This document shows positions 21,857 through 33,866 of a DNA stretch of 64,000 bases, one piece after another. The position numbers and the translations under genes are program-made. The stretch spans positions 417,383,162-417,447,161 of the forward strand of contig CM077675.1 in assembly GCA_039707655.1 (NCBI GenBank), written 5' to 3'. The stretch's first letter is position 1, and the number at the start of each line of letters is the position of its first letter. Source of the DNA: Elymus sibiricus (taxonomy: Eukaryota > Streptophyta > Magnoliopsida > Poales > Poaceae). A model generated the notes under the pieces. That model worked only from the letters and a program-made list of their open reading frames with translations, made no database searches and was not told the origin of the DNA.

Positions 21857-24800
21857 GTAGCCCCCTGAACCAGTCTTCAAGTTGGGGACGCTCCTCGATT
21901 CTTCCGAACTTTTCTTCGTCTTCAGCCGTCGGTCTTGAAAACTGGTTCAACAAATCTTCCCATCTTCAATCTTGAGGATCGCCGAGGTCTATCCAAAGAG
22001 TTCACACATCGGGCATCCGAGGAGCCCCTTTCAGTTCTCGGCCTTTATCAATGCCTTATTATTTTTTACGCCACTCCTCGGGCTCAAAGTGTTTCCCGTG
22101 CGGCGGTCGCCTCTCGCATCCAAGCTCCATCGCCGGACTACGTCCGAGCTGTCTTTTTACTACCGAGCTCCAACGCTGGTCGGCATCCGAAGTATCATTC
22201 TGCAGCTAAGCTCCAACGCTAGTAGGCATCCGAGGAATTTTCGAGCTTTACGCCGGACTGCTTCCGAACTTTATGGAGCTAGCCATTCGCATCCGATCTT
22301 TACGTCGGACTGCGTTCGAGCTCCAACGCCGGACTGCATTCGAGGTGTCATAGATTACCCCGAACTTGAAAAAGTTGAAGGAGTTCAGCCGGGCTTAATG
22401 CCGGAAATGCCCTTTATGGAGCCAACCACTTGCATCCGAGCTTTATGCCGGACTGCTTCCGAGGCGTCGCACTACCTCGGTCTCGGGCTGTTTTTTGTGG
22501 AAATTATTTCCGATCGCTGCAATTTATTTACTGCCGATATTTATTGCCAATAGCCCTCAAGGTGTGTGTCGGTCTATAACCCGAAATGCACCTGAAGGAA
22601 AAAATAATAATAATAATTAAACCACTGATCCTAGTAGCCCCTGAGACTTAGGTTGATTTTCAAAATCGGTCTGAGGATCAAGTTTTTGCTCGGCGGCATA
22701 CGTTAGGGATGGAAACGTGGTACGCAGTAGTTTCCGAGACTCGGGTTGGGTGCGGCCGACCAACCTGAGGATCGAATCTCCTCAGAAACCATATTGCAGT
22801 TTGGATTGCTGCATTGAATAGGCAATGCAATAGCCCCCGAGCCTTAATTTAGGCACGGGTGGTCGAATTAAGGATCGATATTTGTTTGACACAAACTTTG
22901 TTATGTTTGGCACAATTTATGTGTAATGATTCTATGTATCCAAGTACTTTACATCATTAATGCTCGGATCCACATTGTACAAAACTTTGTTGACCGACCA
23001 TCGGCTTCAACCTCCTCGGCCAGTAGCCGAGGAGTGTTTGTCCTACTTTATAAAGCCATTATAAGGGCTAAGATTTACGACAAACAAGGCAATCCGGCCA
23101 TACGGTTTTATAAACAAAGGTACGCGGAGAGATATGTTATATTACATATTTAACGTAAGAAACATCTTCTGGAAAAAATAGTTCATTTATAAGTTCCTTT
23201 TCCCAGGATATCATGTTGACCATGATCGTGAAACCTCAACTCCGATCAATGTGGGAGGAAAATGTTGAGGATATAGTTCGGGGAATGTTCCCGAACTCTG
23301 TGGTCTTTAATGAACCAACATTTTCACTTCCGTCGTTGCCGACCAATTATATTCTTAAGATGGCTAGCTTTCGGCTTCACCCAGTCTGACGTGCTAACCC
23401 GGATGACCCGGAAGTAACAATCACAGAGGTGCTCCCTTTACCCCCTAGCCGAACAATCGGGAACGTAGGGGGTAAGCACAGGAGCCAGGCAACCCAGCTT
23501 GGCCAAAATCTTAAGTCAAATTGATGCATATTTATGGATTTATAACGATGATTACGGAAGGCAGCACCCGCATATTGAATACGAATGCTTTTATGCTCTA
23601 TGTTATTTTGACTCCTTTGTGACCGTTTATCATTTGAGAGTGGCCCATCGTCGGCTTCTACCCCTTTGTAGATGCTACGCAGGGTGTTTCCGCAGTAACA
23701 AGAGAACCCTTAGCCGACGTCTCGGTGCCCAGAGGCGGTTGTGTTAGCAGAAACGAGGCAATCAGATATCTAGGATTTATAACTTTCACTTAGTCATAGG
23801 AGCTTAAAGTTTGGGAGGCCAGTTACTAGCCCCCGGTAAGTGTTCGGCGTCAGCCGAGGTCAAGCCATTAACACTCCGGGAAAATTTATGAAAGGCCCAC
23901 GGGGTAACCTCTATCGGTCTATAGTTTGAGAGAGTCATCGGATCGCTGACCAGTTTGCGCTCATTGTGACAGTCAGTTTTCGGCTTTCTCCACTGAGGTA
24001 CTTGACCAGTTAAATCGGAAGTACAATCGCAGTGGTTCTCCCTTTGCACACCTAGCCGAACAAAGCGGAATGTAGGAGGCAATCACAGGAGCCGGGCAAT
24101 CCAACTATTGACCAAAGACACAATTCAAAACTGGTGCATATAAAGCAATATCCGAGAATGTTTTACTGAGGACTGCATGGAGTACCTCGGCTTTTGGTGG
24201 GTTCGGCTCTAGCTGCAGCCCCCCGTTGACATTGCCAATGCTTTACAGGCGTTTGGCGTTCTATTGCGAGAGTTATGCTCGAAAAAACCAAAAAACTTAC
24301 GCAAAAACTTTATGTTTAAATAGAATCAATTTTTTTGTGCCAACCCGAAATTGGACTTAAAATTAATATGTGCTTCGGTCGTGCTTTAACATGATACATA
24401 CGATCTCCGAACTTCAAGCGGGCCAGCCTTTGGCTACAACCTCCATATCCCGAAGGCGGAGTGTTTCTCTGAGCCTGTTTAGCAAACTAAACTCAAGCAG
24501 GTTTAGAAAGAAACCAGGCTACCTGGCTATTTACCACACACTCGTGTCGAAAAAAAGAGTAGCAGAAAAAGACTTTGCAACGGCCAAGAAGAAAACATAT
24601 TTATTATAAAATGGCTCATACAAATTTAAGAGCCCCCGGTTAAATCGGGTAAAGAAATTTTTAACAAACAAAGTTTTTAACAAACATTTTTTTTGTTTGA
24701 CAAAAAATATAATGTTTGGTTGAGCTGAACAAAAAGTAAAACTTCAAAGAGAGCTGAGCATGAAAACGACTTAGCTGGTTAATATGCTCGGTGCGGTCCG

Positions 24801-26883
24801 GGGTTGTGGCGGGACGGAGACATAGTCCTCGGCCTGGCCGAGGTCCCAGCCCCCAAGCCCAAGGTAATCGATCGAAGAGCTTGGGTCAAGAAGTGCCACG
24901 CAACACGGTTGTTGCGGCGAGGCGAAGCCCCCGGTCCAGCCGAGGAGACAGAGTAGTTCGGCAGCGTGACGGCGAAGCCCCCAGTTATCATGGGAAAAGG
25001 AAGTGTTTTTAACAAACAAACTTTTTTATTTTACACAAATATAATGCTTGGTCGAACCGATCAAAAATTAAAAATTGAAAAAAGTTGAGCATGAAAGCGA
25101 CTTAGCTGGTTAATGTGCTCGGTGTTGGTGACGTGGGCCAAGCTTACAGCAGGTCGAGGTCCCAGCCCCCGAGCCGATCCTGAGATGGCCGAGCGAGGAG
25201 CTTGGCTCGATGAAGTCACGGCACAACGTTGCCGACATGGCGATGCGCAGCCCCCGGTCCAGCCGAGGTGATGCAGCAGGTCGGCAGGGTGACGCCAGAG
25301 TCCCCAGAATAGGTTGATGAAGCGATGCCGAAGCCCCCGGTCCAGCAAGGTGGGGACACAATTCGGTAAACGGGGGCGAGACAACTACGTCGGCATGCCG
25401 AGGTGACCGTGTTACACAGTCGGAGTCGATTATCTGCGCACATAATATAGTGCAAGCCAAAAGTAATAACAAATAATGATAATATATGTATTTTTAAAGG
25501 AATTCTTCTACTTAATTAATTTAAGTGAAGTAAATAATTGAAGAAATATGGCCTGGGCGCCGAGGTTGATCAGCGGAGTGGCGGCGCCGAGATGCCAGCA
25601 TAGGGTCACGCATCAAGGAGATGCCGACACAACTTGGCAACACGGGCGGACGACGACGTGGACTGTCAAAGCCGATTACCTGTGCACACAAAATAGTGCA
25701 AGTCCAATAGTAATAATAATAATAATGAAAAAATATTTGAATAAAAAAACACGCAAATAAGTTAAAAAGATGGAGCCTGTGCGCCGAGGTCGCGACGGAG
25801 TAGAGATGTCGATGCATGGCGGCGTCATTCGTGGGACGACAATATAAAGTTGTCGATGTCGTGACCAAGTTAGCCGTGAAGCTCAAAGTATGGACCGATC
25901 TATAAAGAAAAATAGATAGCCGAAGTAATAAATTCTTGAAAATTAGCAATACAGTACGTAGAACATTCGTATTAGGAAAATATCACCTAGATGTTTAAGG
26001 TGGAGAAGGCAGCGCCTCCGTTTCCTTTAATCATCCTTGTAATCTGTGTTTGCAAATTAGTGCTGGTATGTTAGCGCTTGATTTCCTCTGTTGTTCTGCA
26101 TGGTTGCCTCAATAGACGGCTTGATACACCAGAGGCAAGCTTGGCACACAGCCGGCTGCTTTGCCCTTTCGAACTCTATGTCTTCTCGAGTCCGTTGAAA
26201 AGTGATCTCGCTTTCAAACATAACGACTTGATGACTCGCCAAGAACTATCAACGGCAAAAGTCCTAATCTATGTATAGAAAGTAGCACTAACCAGAGTAA
26301 TAATTCCTCAGGAAAATCAAATTCATGCTAGCACAAATTACTAGAATTAAAGGCCCCTAGTTTACTTGGTGATGGATGCAACGATCCGAACATGAAACGA
26401 CAGTGGATGCTCTTATGCACACCCTGGTCAATCCAATCTTCTAGTCACAAGCACTACTACCTTAACTAGTAGTATTAGGCCTCACGTGGATAATAATCAA
26501 CAAAACCAAGGACTCTTAATTAATTAGACTAAGGTGGACTATTCCTGGTAGTGCTAGGCTCCCACGCAAGGAGGAGTCAACATGTACTACCAGTCTGCAC
26601 ATGCCGAGTAGTGTTTAGATCGGCGTGGGTACCTGCGCTTGCTCGGCCATCATCAGCGAAAAGCAAAAGACATCGCACAGCGGCCGCCGTCTAATAGATC
26701 TAACACTAAGATAGATCGGAACGAATATGCAAACAAAAATCGCGCAAGCCAAGAGAAATAATTCTCACGTGATTTAACTGATGAGGAACAAATTTAACTG
26801 GAAAAAGAACACCTGATTCAGCATCACTTGAAGATCCATTGCACCGCGGCGATCGCCTAGCAGGCTCTCAATGACAACACCAA
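21857..26883 (-). other. Internal non-coding region of element A
   Basis: No long ORF shows any domain I recognise. 21950-22500 has repeated GCCGGACTGC(A/T)TCCGA modules. 22540-22860 has purine-tract-like AGCCCC(C)GAG copies. 23040-23800 and 24100-24750 match element B and the spacer of C. 24770-25900 has repeated CCCGGTCCAGCCGAGG modules and an AAT microsatellite (about 25703-25723). 26000-26883 is the primer-site side. Confidence 0.6.
26865..26883 (-). other. Primer binding site region of element A
   Basis: On minus this reads TTGGTGTTGTCATTGAGAG right after the 5' LTR. Gypsy C has TTGGTGCTTTCATTGAGAG in the same place. Confidence 0.6.
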
Positions 26884-27300
26884 TGTCGGTGTCAAAACCG
26901 GCATATCTCGTAGTAGGGGTCCTAAGCTAGGCGTCTTGGAGCGATGGTAACATGGACACAGGATTTTACCCAGGTTTGGGCTCTCTCAAGGAGATAATAC
27001 CCTACGTCCTGCTTTTGATTGTATTGATATGGGGGTAGTACATAGTACAAGTATCTACCACGAGATTGTTGTCATGAATATGAGATTGTCTATTGACTAG
27101 CCTGGCCTCGGTTTATATAATACCAGAGGCCTAGGGTTTAGAGGAGTCCTTGTCTTGTGCGCCAAGTCTTGTGGAATCTCCCTTGTATGCATCATGGGCT
27201 GCCCGAAGTGGCCCATTAGTAAACCGTCCTGGGGGTCCTCGGCATGACCCACTGGTCGGGAGACGACGTGGTGAGTACCCCCTAATCCAGGACACGATCA
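26884..27300 (-). repeat. 5' LTR of element A
   Basis: This 417-bp LTR has a TATATAAACC TATA box on minus (complement at 27110-27119). TSD CCCGC follows. Confidence 0.9.
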
Positions 27301-27302
27301 CC

Positions 27303-27689
27303 CGCGCCATCGTCTTGACATGGACGCTTCTTGCCGCTGACCGCTGGATTTTCATCGTCATCGTCGTTGATGTCCTCGTCGTCGTCCTCCTTGTTCGACC
27401 ATTCCTCCTCATCATCATCGTCGTCATCTTCTTCGTCCTTCGGAGGCTCCTCGTCGTCCTCCTCCTTGTCTGACCATTCCTCCTCCTCCTCATCGTTGTC
27501 GTCTTCTTCGTCCTTCGGCGGCTCCTCGTCCATCTGGTCGTCGTCCGATGACTCTGGCGGCGGCGTCCCTTCCATGAGCCGGATAAAATGGAGGTCAGGG
27601 CTTGATGCCGGACTCATGGAAGACGAGCGCGATGATTCTGTGGTTGACCCCAGACTGGCGGAACTGTCGTCCTCGCTGTCGCTCGACAT
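27303..27689 (-). CDS. Acidic CACTA-encoded ORF, main part (unknown function)
   Basis: The ORF starts at ATG 27687-27689. It opens Ser-rich (MSSDSEDDSSASLG, SSSMSPASS), then has HFIRLMEG, then three roughly repeated Asp/Glu blocks with EEPPKDEED and EEEW, and a basic end SGKKRPCQDDGAG. Element A inserted two bases into the next glycine codon, and the true C-terminus lies at 21407-21434, giving about 138 residues. The lysine tail could be nuclear-localising. Proteins of this kind accompany transposases in Triticeae CACTA elements, but I cannot equate it with TNPA. No stops occur within the two parts. Confidence 0.65.
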
Positions 27690-28116
27690 TGCTGCGTTAC
27701 GTAATTAAATAACCGGTGAGAAAGAGAGATTGCAGAGTGCGTGGAAGTGTAGAGTGGCCGGCCGGGATGATGAAGATGGGGCAGCTGAAGCGTGGTGTGA
27801 AGACAAGAGGAATGGCAATTGAAGCGGGGGATTGACGGATTATATTGGCACCTTGGCAGGTGGTTAGAATTCCGATATAATCAACCGCAATTGTGTGCAC
27901 CCGGCCCGTCGCTCTAAATTCCCGCTATTGTGCAGTTCTCAGTATGCCAAATGTTTCACATGTGTACATTTTAGGAGTTCACACGGTTCTCTAGATGCAT
28001 TGTTTAACTACACACACGCTTATATGAAACACAACGGGTGTGAAATAGTAAGCATATAACATAGGACATTTGGTAAGCAATAGATGAGCTCTGCTTATTG
28101 ATGTAGCCATTAATAA
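27690..28116. other. CACTA spacer between the acidic ORF and the zinc-finger gene
   Basis: No gene is visible. The spacer contains subterminal-type words (TTCACACGGTTCTCTAG at about 27978, AATTGTGTGCACCCGG at about 27889). It probably serves as 5' region of the acidic ORF and 3' region of the zinc-finger gene, both on minus. Confidence 0.5.
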
Positions 28117-28389
28117 TCAAACGAAACCCTTAATGATCATTGCAAACAGCGCATAGAAGATGGCTAATGCAGCAATTACAACTACACATGCTAGTTCCTT
28201 CTTGCCTCTTGCTTTCATCTGTTGCCTGTGATTGATTCTTTCTTGCTTCATCATAGTGATTGTACACTCCAGATTAGTCAGTTTCTTCTTGAGCTTTACG
28301 TTATCTTCTGCAAGCTTGGTGATAACACTCCGAGCCCTGCCATGCCATTCATCATCCAGCCAGTTAACAAAGGCACAAGCCTCATATCC
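28117..28389 (-). CDS. GRF zinc-finger gene, exon 2 (coiled coil and membrane anchor)
   Basis: This exon follows ACAG|G on minus and keeps phase 0 from exon 1. Its 90 residues begin GYEACAFVNWLDDEWHGR, which supplies the last zinc ligand (Cys) and the aromatic W-x-D part of a GRF finger. A helical, coiled-coil-like segment follows (VITKLAEDNVKLKKKLTNLE, then MMKQERINHRQQMK). It ends with a hydrophobic stretch (ACVVVIAALAIFYALFAMII), likely one membrane span, and TGA at 28117-28119. No internal stop. Proteins with this plan are common in plant genomes, often in transposon contexts. Their role is unknown. Confidence 0.75.
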   Translation of the reverse strand, partial: GYEACAFVNWLDDEWHGRARSVITKLAEDNVKLKKKLTNLECTITMMKQERINHRQQMKARGKKELACVVVIAALAIFYALFAMIIKGFV

Positions 28390-28393
28390 CTGT

Positions 28394-28864
28394 TGTCAGT
28401 GTCAAAACCGGCGTATCTCGGGTAGGGGGTCCCGAGCTGTGAGTCTAGGATCGATGGTAACAGGGGACGAAGGAGACAGCGTTTACCCAGGTTCGGGCCC
28501 TCCTATGGAGGTAAAACGCTACATCCTGCTTGATTGTATTGAGGTGTATGAAGGTTACAGAGTTGATCTACCACGAGTTCGAATAGCTAAAACCCTAGAT
28601 GCGTTTCTCTGTCTTACAATCTAAAACCCTCTGGCTTATATAGACGCCAGGGATCCCTAGGGTTACACATGGTCGGTTGCCCATCAAAGGAAAAAAACAT
28701 GCCTATTCTACTATCTTAAACTTGAAAGACATGCCACGGCTCCTGAGGTCTCCTCCCTAGCGACGGGGCCTTCGATCAGTCCAATCTTCAGCGAACGGCC
28801 CATGAGTCCGGCCTATAAGAAGTAGGCCGGCAGTCCGAGGACCCCTTAATCCCGGACTCCCTCA
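28394..28864 (-). repeat. 3' LTR of Gypsy C
   Basis: Starts TGTCAGTGTCAAAACC and ends GGACTCCCTCA. The polypurine tract (minus CTGGGGGCTAC) is at 28865-28875. Confidence 0.9.
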
Positions 28865-29209
28865 GTAGCCCCCAGACTGGCCTCCAATGCCGAGGCATAT
28901 TATTCGGACAATCTTACGCGTCAAAGTCTTCGGCTTGCGAGGCGAGTCCCTCTATCCCTTCTTGTTCGGCAACCATCCCATCATCGACGAACTCTCAATC
29001 GTTAAGAATTTGCGGGACCCATCATAGTAACTTCGACGTCCCTCGATCCTTGTGTGCCGAGGGGAGACGGGCGGCCCAGCAGCCTTTTACAGGACTGCCC
29101 CTCCCACAAGGATGCTCCACCCATTTAAATAGGCGGAATCGTGGTCTAGGCCACCCCTTGCTCTTCTTCCCATCAGAAAAAGCTTCGAACGAGAGATCAC
29201 CTAGAAAAT
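28865..29209 (+). promoter_or_regulatory. Polypurine side of Gypsy C; probable promoter of the antisense gene
   Basis: No ORF belongs here. On plus, TTTAAATAGG (29124-29133) is TATA-like about 80 bp upstream of the antisense gene's ATG. It lies in CACAAGGATGCTCCACCCATTTAAATAGGCGG-type context, followed by a CT-rich leader. Confidence 0.4.
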
Positions 29210-32049
29210 ATGGCGAGCGTCCCTGGCTCTTCCTCGCGCCCTTATGGCACCCTTCCCGGGGACTGGGCAAGTTGCTCTGTATCCCTCCTTCGGCTGCGCG
29301 ACCTCGAGACCCAAGGTTATCTTCCCTCCTCGGATCTGGCAGCTACCCGCGCCGGATTAACTTCTTATGGCAACGAGGCATTCGCAGAGAACTTCCCTAA
29401 ACCACAGAAGGGAGAGCGGGTATGCTTTGTGCCTTTCCTCTTGCGGGGCCTAGGGTTCCCCATTCATCCCTTCTTGAGGGGATTCCTGGAATTCTACGGG
29501 ATCCAGCTCCATCATCTTACCCCTGGATCTATTCTGCACATCTCGGGCTTTGTTTCTCTTTGCGAGATGTTTCTGGCCTGCGAGGCCCACTTTGGATTAT
29601 GGAGGAAGTACTTCTGTCTCGTCCCCCGTACTCGGGGTGAGACAATTCGGGAAGTTGGAGGAGCCGAAGTATGTCGCATAGCCGGGACGGGGTATCCAGT
29701 GGGGACTCCGAAGGAGTCCGACGAATGGTCCTCGGAATGGTTCTATATTGAGGACGTCCCCCTGTTCGATCCAGCTCGGAGGGGTTTGCCCGAATACTCC
29801 GCGCCCCTTTGAAGAAAAGGTATAACTGGCGACCGAAGAGTTCATCCCAAGAGGAAGATGCCGAAGTGCAATGCCTGGCTACCCAAGTAAGGCTGCTAGC
29901 TCATAACAAGCTGACCATTATTGATGTGATGGCCACCGCCATCGCTCGATGCGTTCAACCCCTTCAGCAAAGGATACACCCTTTGTGGCGTTACAACGGA
30001 ACAAGTGACACCACTCGTTCCCGACGGCTAGGCCCTGCCAATCAAGCGGCGATGGCGGCCGTACTGGCAGGCCTGTTCAAAGGGGAAGAAAAAGACTTTG
30101 TTCCGCTACCGGTTAAGGAAGGTTACTCGGGTTATAACCCCATCGAATGGGTAAGCCTTTTGACTTTCTGACCTGAGTTCGGGTTTTTCACTTGCCCCTT
30201 TTGACCGAAGCTGTCCATCTGTGCGAACAGAGCTGGAGGTGCTTTGTCGAGACAATCAATTGTCCGGCGCCTCAACCAGAGAACTACTTTCGCGCTGACG
30301 ATCCAGGATTCCACGATGATCCAGAACTGTTGATCGAGTACGAAGACGGGGTCTTTTACCAAGAGAGCCTTGATGGCTCAAAGGTGGCTATCATAGCCGA
30401 TCACCCCGGATCACTCCCTTCTCATACTACAGGCAAAAAGAAAAATTCTTCCCGTAAAAGGCAAGTGACCTCCGTCGACCCGAATGTGACGGTTTCTGCT
30501 CCCAAGCGTCGTCGGTCCGCGCGACGAATGTCGACTACAGCAACAATGCCCGGACCGAACAGCAACAGGAATCCTTCATGCGAGCAAACCACGGGGACGA
30601 CCCCGACTACTTGTCCAACCAAAAGGTACCTTGTTCGGCCGCTTAATCTATTGTCATGATGATCGATAGGATTTTACCGAGAGTCCCATGTCGAAATACT
30701 CAGGAAACGAGTACAACAATCCTCTGCCAGGAATGTTGCCGGGGCGCCTGGCAACACTCATGAATCAAGGCCTTCCGCTCATGTTGAACCTGCTACGGAG
30801 GCCCCTGTGGCCAATCCGGCCCCTGAAGATTCCGGGGACGCGGTATCAGTTACTAACTCCGAGGTAGAGAGTGCGATGAACCACCGGCGGCGACAAGAAG
30901 CCCTGCGCCATCAGGTGTTTTTCGAACAAGAGTTTAATGCTCTATATTCGGTAGATGCATACATCGGAGCTGCCCGAACTGGGCTTGGAGAAGCTGTGAA
31001 ACTGATATCTTCCAGCCTGGAGGTGAGTGATCGGTTTTAATAATCTGGACACACGTATTAACCCAGTAGCCCCCGAGCCTTGAATTGGTCGGGACGACCG
31101 AGTTAAGGGTCCGCATATTGTTTTATTGATGATGTAGGCTTCAAGGCAACAGAATGAGCAATTGGCCAATGACCTGGAGGCGAGCCGGACGTAGGTGCAA
31201 GCCGTAAAGGCCGAACTTGAACAAGTGAAGAATTTTACCCGGGAGGCGCATGGTGAGTATGTCCATTTTGCCGATATTAGTATATAGTCTCATGCTGACG
31301 CAAGGGTACTTCGTAGCAGCTGAGTCGATAGGGCAATTGCAAAAAGATTTGGATGCAGCCCGAGAGTCCCAGAGGTACGCCGAGTCGCAGTATGAAGCCA
31401 ACTGCCTTTCGTCGCAACAAAATCTTGAGGAGAAGAAACGTCTCCAGGCGGAAAACCGGCGGCAGGCCAAAGAAATTGAGAGTTTAAAAACTCAATTGGC
31501 TCAAACCCAAGAAGAGAACCAAAAATTACAGAGGGGCATGTTCGGTAAGTGCGATTATAACGTCGAAGGGTACCTCTAATACATAAAGTGTAATGGACAT
31601 GCCTCGTCTCATGTATAGGCCTCCTGACCGGGCGGCCTGAAGAAGAGATCGGATCCTATCGGGGGAACCTTCTGAAGGAACTATCCGCCGTACATGAGCG
31701 GGCTCGGAAGGCTATGAGGAGCATGATGAAAGCGCTATGGCCTGCCGAGAAGCCTCCGGAGGGGATGGCCGCACTGGCTGATCGGTTCAAGGGAGCCCGG
31801 CGTCGGTTCGAGCTATGGAAGACATCGGCCTGCCGAGAGGGAGCACGAGAGGCGTGGGCGATGATCAAGACCCGTTATACCGGTCTTAACCACGAGCATA
31901 TGGCTCGGGTTGGGCCGGCAGGGCCGGATGGGCAAGAAGTGCCGCTTCACTTGGTGTACGACCAAGTGATGCCCGCCGCTCGTCTCTCACAAGAAGACTG
32001 CACCCTGGATGCCTTAATAGACAATCTTGACCAGCAGCCAGATGAGTGA
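29210..32049 (+). pseudogene. Spliced antisense gene (aORF) of Gypsy C, 'putative gypsy-type transposon' family
   Basis: Six exons: 29210-30150, 30231-30625, 30684-31022, 31138-31252, 31320-31544, 31619-32049. All five introns (80, 58, 115, 67, 74 bp) are GT...AG and phases agree (0, 0, 0, 1, 1). Donors 3-5 are GTGAGT, GTGAGT and GTAAGT. Exon 1 encodes the family domain (FVPFLLRGLGFPIHPFLRGF, GSILHISGFVSLCEMFLACE, IHPLWRYNG, GYNPIEW). Exon 2 starts SWRCFVETINCPAPQPENY. Exons 4-6 encode coiled coil (LQKDLDAARESQ, EKKRLQAENRRQAKEIESLK) and a helical C-terminus. This copy has a one-base C deletion at about 29806, a probable frameshift in exon 2 near 30550 and a TAG in exon 4. Intron 2's acceptor could instead be at 30669. 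Function is unknown. Confidence 0.8.
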
Positions 32050-32921
32050 TTTTATGTAACTATGTACTTTAAATCAAAAATTGCTCCGTCTGTGCCGTAA
32101 ACTTTGTCTTAACCGGCCATCGGCTTCGACCTCCCTTGCTAAGAGCTTGGGAGTGTTCCTTATCGAATTTCCGTCGATAAGAGAGAATTCTTCCACGGAA
32201 CTAGGCAATCCGGCCATTTGGTGCAAACAGACTGAAAGTGCACAGGGAGATATGTTATATTACTGCTTAGCGTAAGAAACATCTTCCAAAGAAAATAGTA
32301 CCTCCATCGGTACCTTCCTTCAGGCTGCTACGTAAATCGTAGATTGTAAGGCCGTATACTGCTAGTATGCGACTAATGGCTTTCTTGAGAAAAGAAGCCC
32401 AAGTAATGGTGATAACAACCATAATTTTTATTTGTTGCTTCCGTCGTGGCCGACCAATTGTCTGCTAAAGATAGCTAGCTTTTGGCTTCACCCGTCTGAG
32501 GTACGTATCCGGGTGACCCGGTCGTAACAATCGCAGAGGTGCTCCCTTTACCCTCTAGCCGAACAATCGGGAACGTAGAGGGTAAACACAGGAGCGAGGC
32601 AACCCAGCTTGGCAAAAATCTTAGTTCTAATCGATGCATATAATGGCTTAAAAATCGACAAGGGAAACGTGCATACACAATAAATGTGGATAAATTCTTA
32701 AAATATATAATCATCGGCTTCGGAAAGAAGCCCCCTAGGTGTTTTGTTTGGGTTTAACATTTGAAGATGTATGCCGAAAAACTTAACACGAGCTCGGTTT
32801 AGCCGAACATAGACTTAGGAAAAGAAAAAATCCGAACCTGCAAAATCAATGTGGAAGGGAAAGAAGTATGAAAGGAAAGGAAGAAAAGGAAAAGGAAGGT
32901 AAACAATATGACGACACCGGT
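32050..32921 (-). other. Spacer between integrase and the antisense gene in Gypsy C
   Basis: No gene is visible. The spacer shares blocks with A and B, for example AGATATGTTATATTAC followed by GTAAGAAACATCTTC at 32249-32287 (compare 23132-23170 and 18060-18095), and the CTAGCCGAACAATCGGGAAC block at 32562. Confidence 0.6.
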
Positions 32922-33866
32922 CTAGCCGTAAAAGCGCGGAAGACGAGCTGCGTTCCATGGGTTTGGTTCGAGCCGGTTATCCAGCGGGTTGCGGAGACGA
33001 TAAGCCCCTCCTGTGAGTACTTCGTCAATTATGAAGGGGCCCTCCCACTTGGGATTGAGTTTATGCTTCTGCTTCTCCGGGAGTCGTAAGACGAGTTTGC
33101 CCACATTGTATGCCTTTGCCTTGACCTCCCTACTCTGGTAACGTCGGGCTTGCTGTTGATAGAAAGTAGAACGAGCCCGAGCTATGTCGCGCTCTCCTTC
33201 TAAGGCGTCCAAGTCATCCTGCCGATCTAACTCGGCTTCCTTTTCTTCATACATGCGCACCCTTGGCGCGTCGTGAATAATATCACAGGGAAGGACTGCT
33301 TCTGCCCCATAGACCATAAAGAACGGTGTGTATCCCGTTGATCGATTCGGGGTCATACGTAGACCCCACAGAACGGAGTCAAGCTCCTCTACCCAATGGC
33401 AGTCGGATTCATGGAGAGACCAGACCAGGCGTGGTTTAATACCACTCATGATGAGGCCGTTTGCCCATTCGACTTGTCCATTGGTCTGCGGGTGATACAC
33501 CGATGCGTAATCGAGCTTGATGCCCATGTTTGTGCACCAGTCCTTTACCTCTTGGGCGGTGAAATTGGATCCATTGTCCATTATTATACTGTGTGGGACA
33601 CCATAACGGTGTACCACACCGGATATAAAATCGATTATTGGTCAGGACTTGGCTGATTTGATAGGTTTTGCTTCGATCCATTTGGTGAACTTGTCCACCA
33701 TGACTAGTAGATACTTATTCTTCTTGGTCCCCCCTTTAAGTGGGCCGACCATACCCAGCCCCCAGACCGCAAAAGGCTAGGTAATCGGAATAGTCCGAAG
33801 AGCTGTTGGGGGCATGTGGCTTTGATTTGCAAATAGTTGACATCCCACGCAATGCTGGACAAGTGT
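32922..33866 (-). pseudogene. Gypsy C integrase
   Basis: Integrase inserts the cDNA into the genome. The HHCC finger starts in the preceding ORF (HAGMGGHHAAAR) and its CX2C (HCVGCQ) is here. DDE residues lie in VDKFTKWIEAKP, IIMDNGSNFTAQEVKDW and QVEWANGLI. A C-terminal NPKWEGPFIIDEVL-type domain ends at RLPRFYG. Stops interrupt it at about 33869, 33780 and 33655 (at least two fit TGG to TAG), so it is dead. It contains an uninterrupted 231-residue ORF (33617-32922). Confidence 0.8.

Larger units (their letters stand above)
21440..27300 (-). mobile_element. Element A: non-autonomous Gypsy element
   Basis: 417-bp LTRs at 21440-21856 and 26884-27300 are about 98.3% identical by eye (about 7 differences). 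Both run TG...CA and are flanked by TSD CCCGC (21435-21439 and 27301-27305). On minus, TTGGTGTTGTCATTGAGAG follows the right LTR (primer site) and CAGGGGGCTAC precedes the left LTR (polypurine tract), so transcription is right to left. The 5-kb interior encodes no gag, pol or antisense gene. It shares long blocks with B and with the 3' spacer of Gypsy C, which supplies a plausible helper type. Confidence 0.9.

Noticed and set aside
27331..27708. Serine-rich plus-strand ORF
   Set aside because: It is the antisense shadow of the acidic ORF (GAC/GAG codons read as poly-Ser on the other strand).
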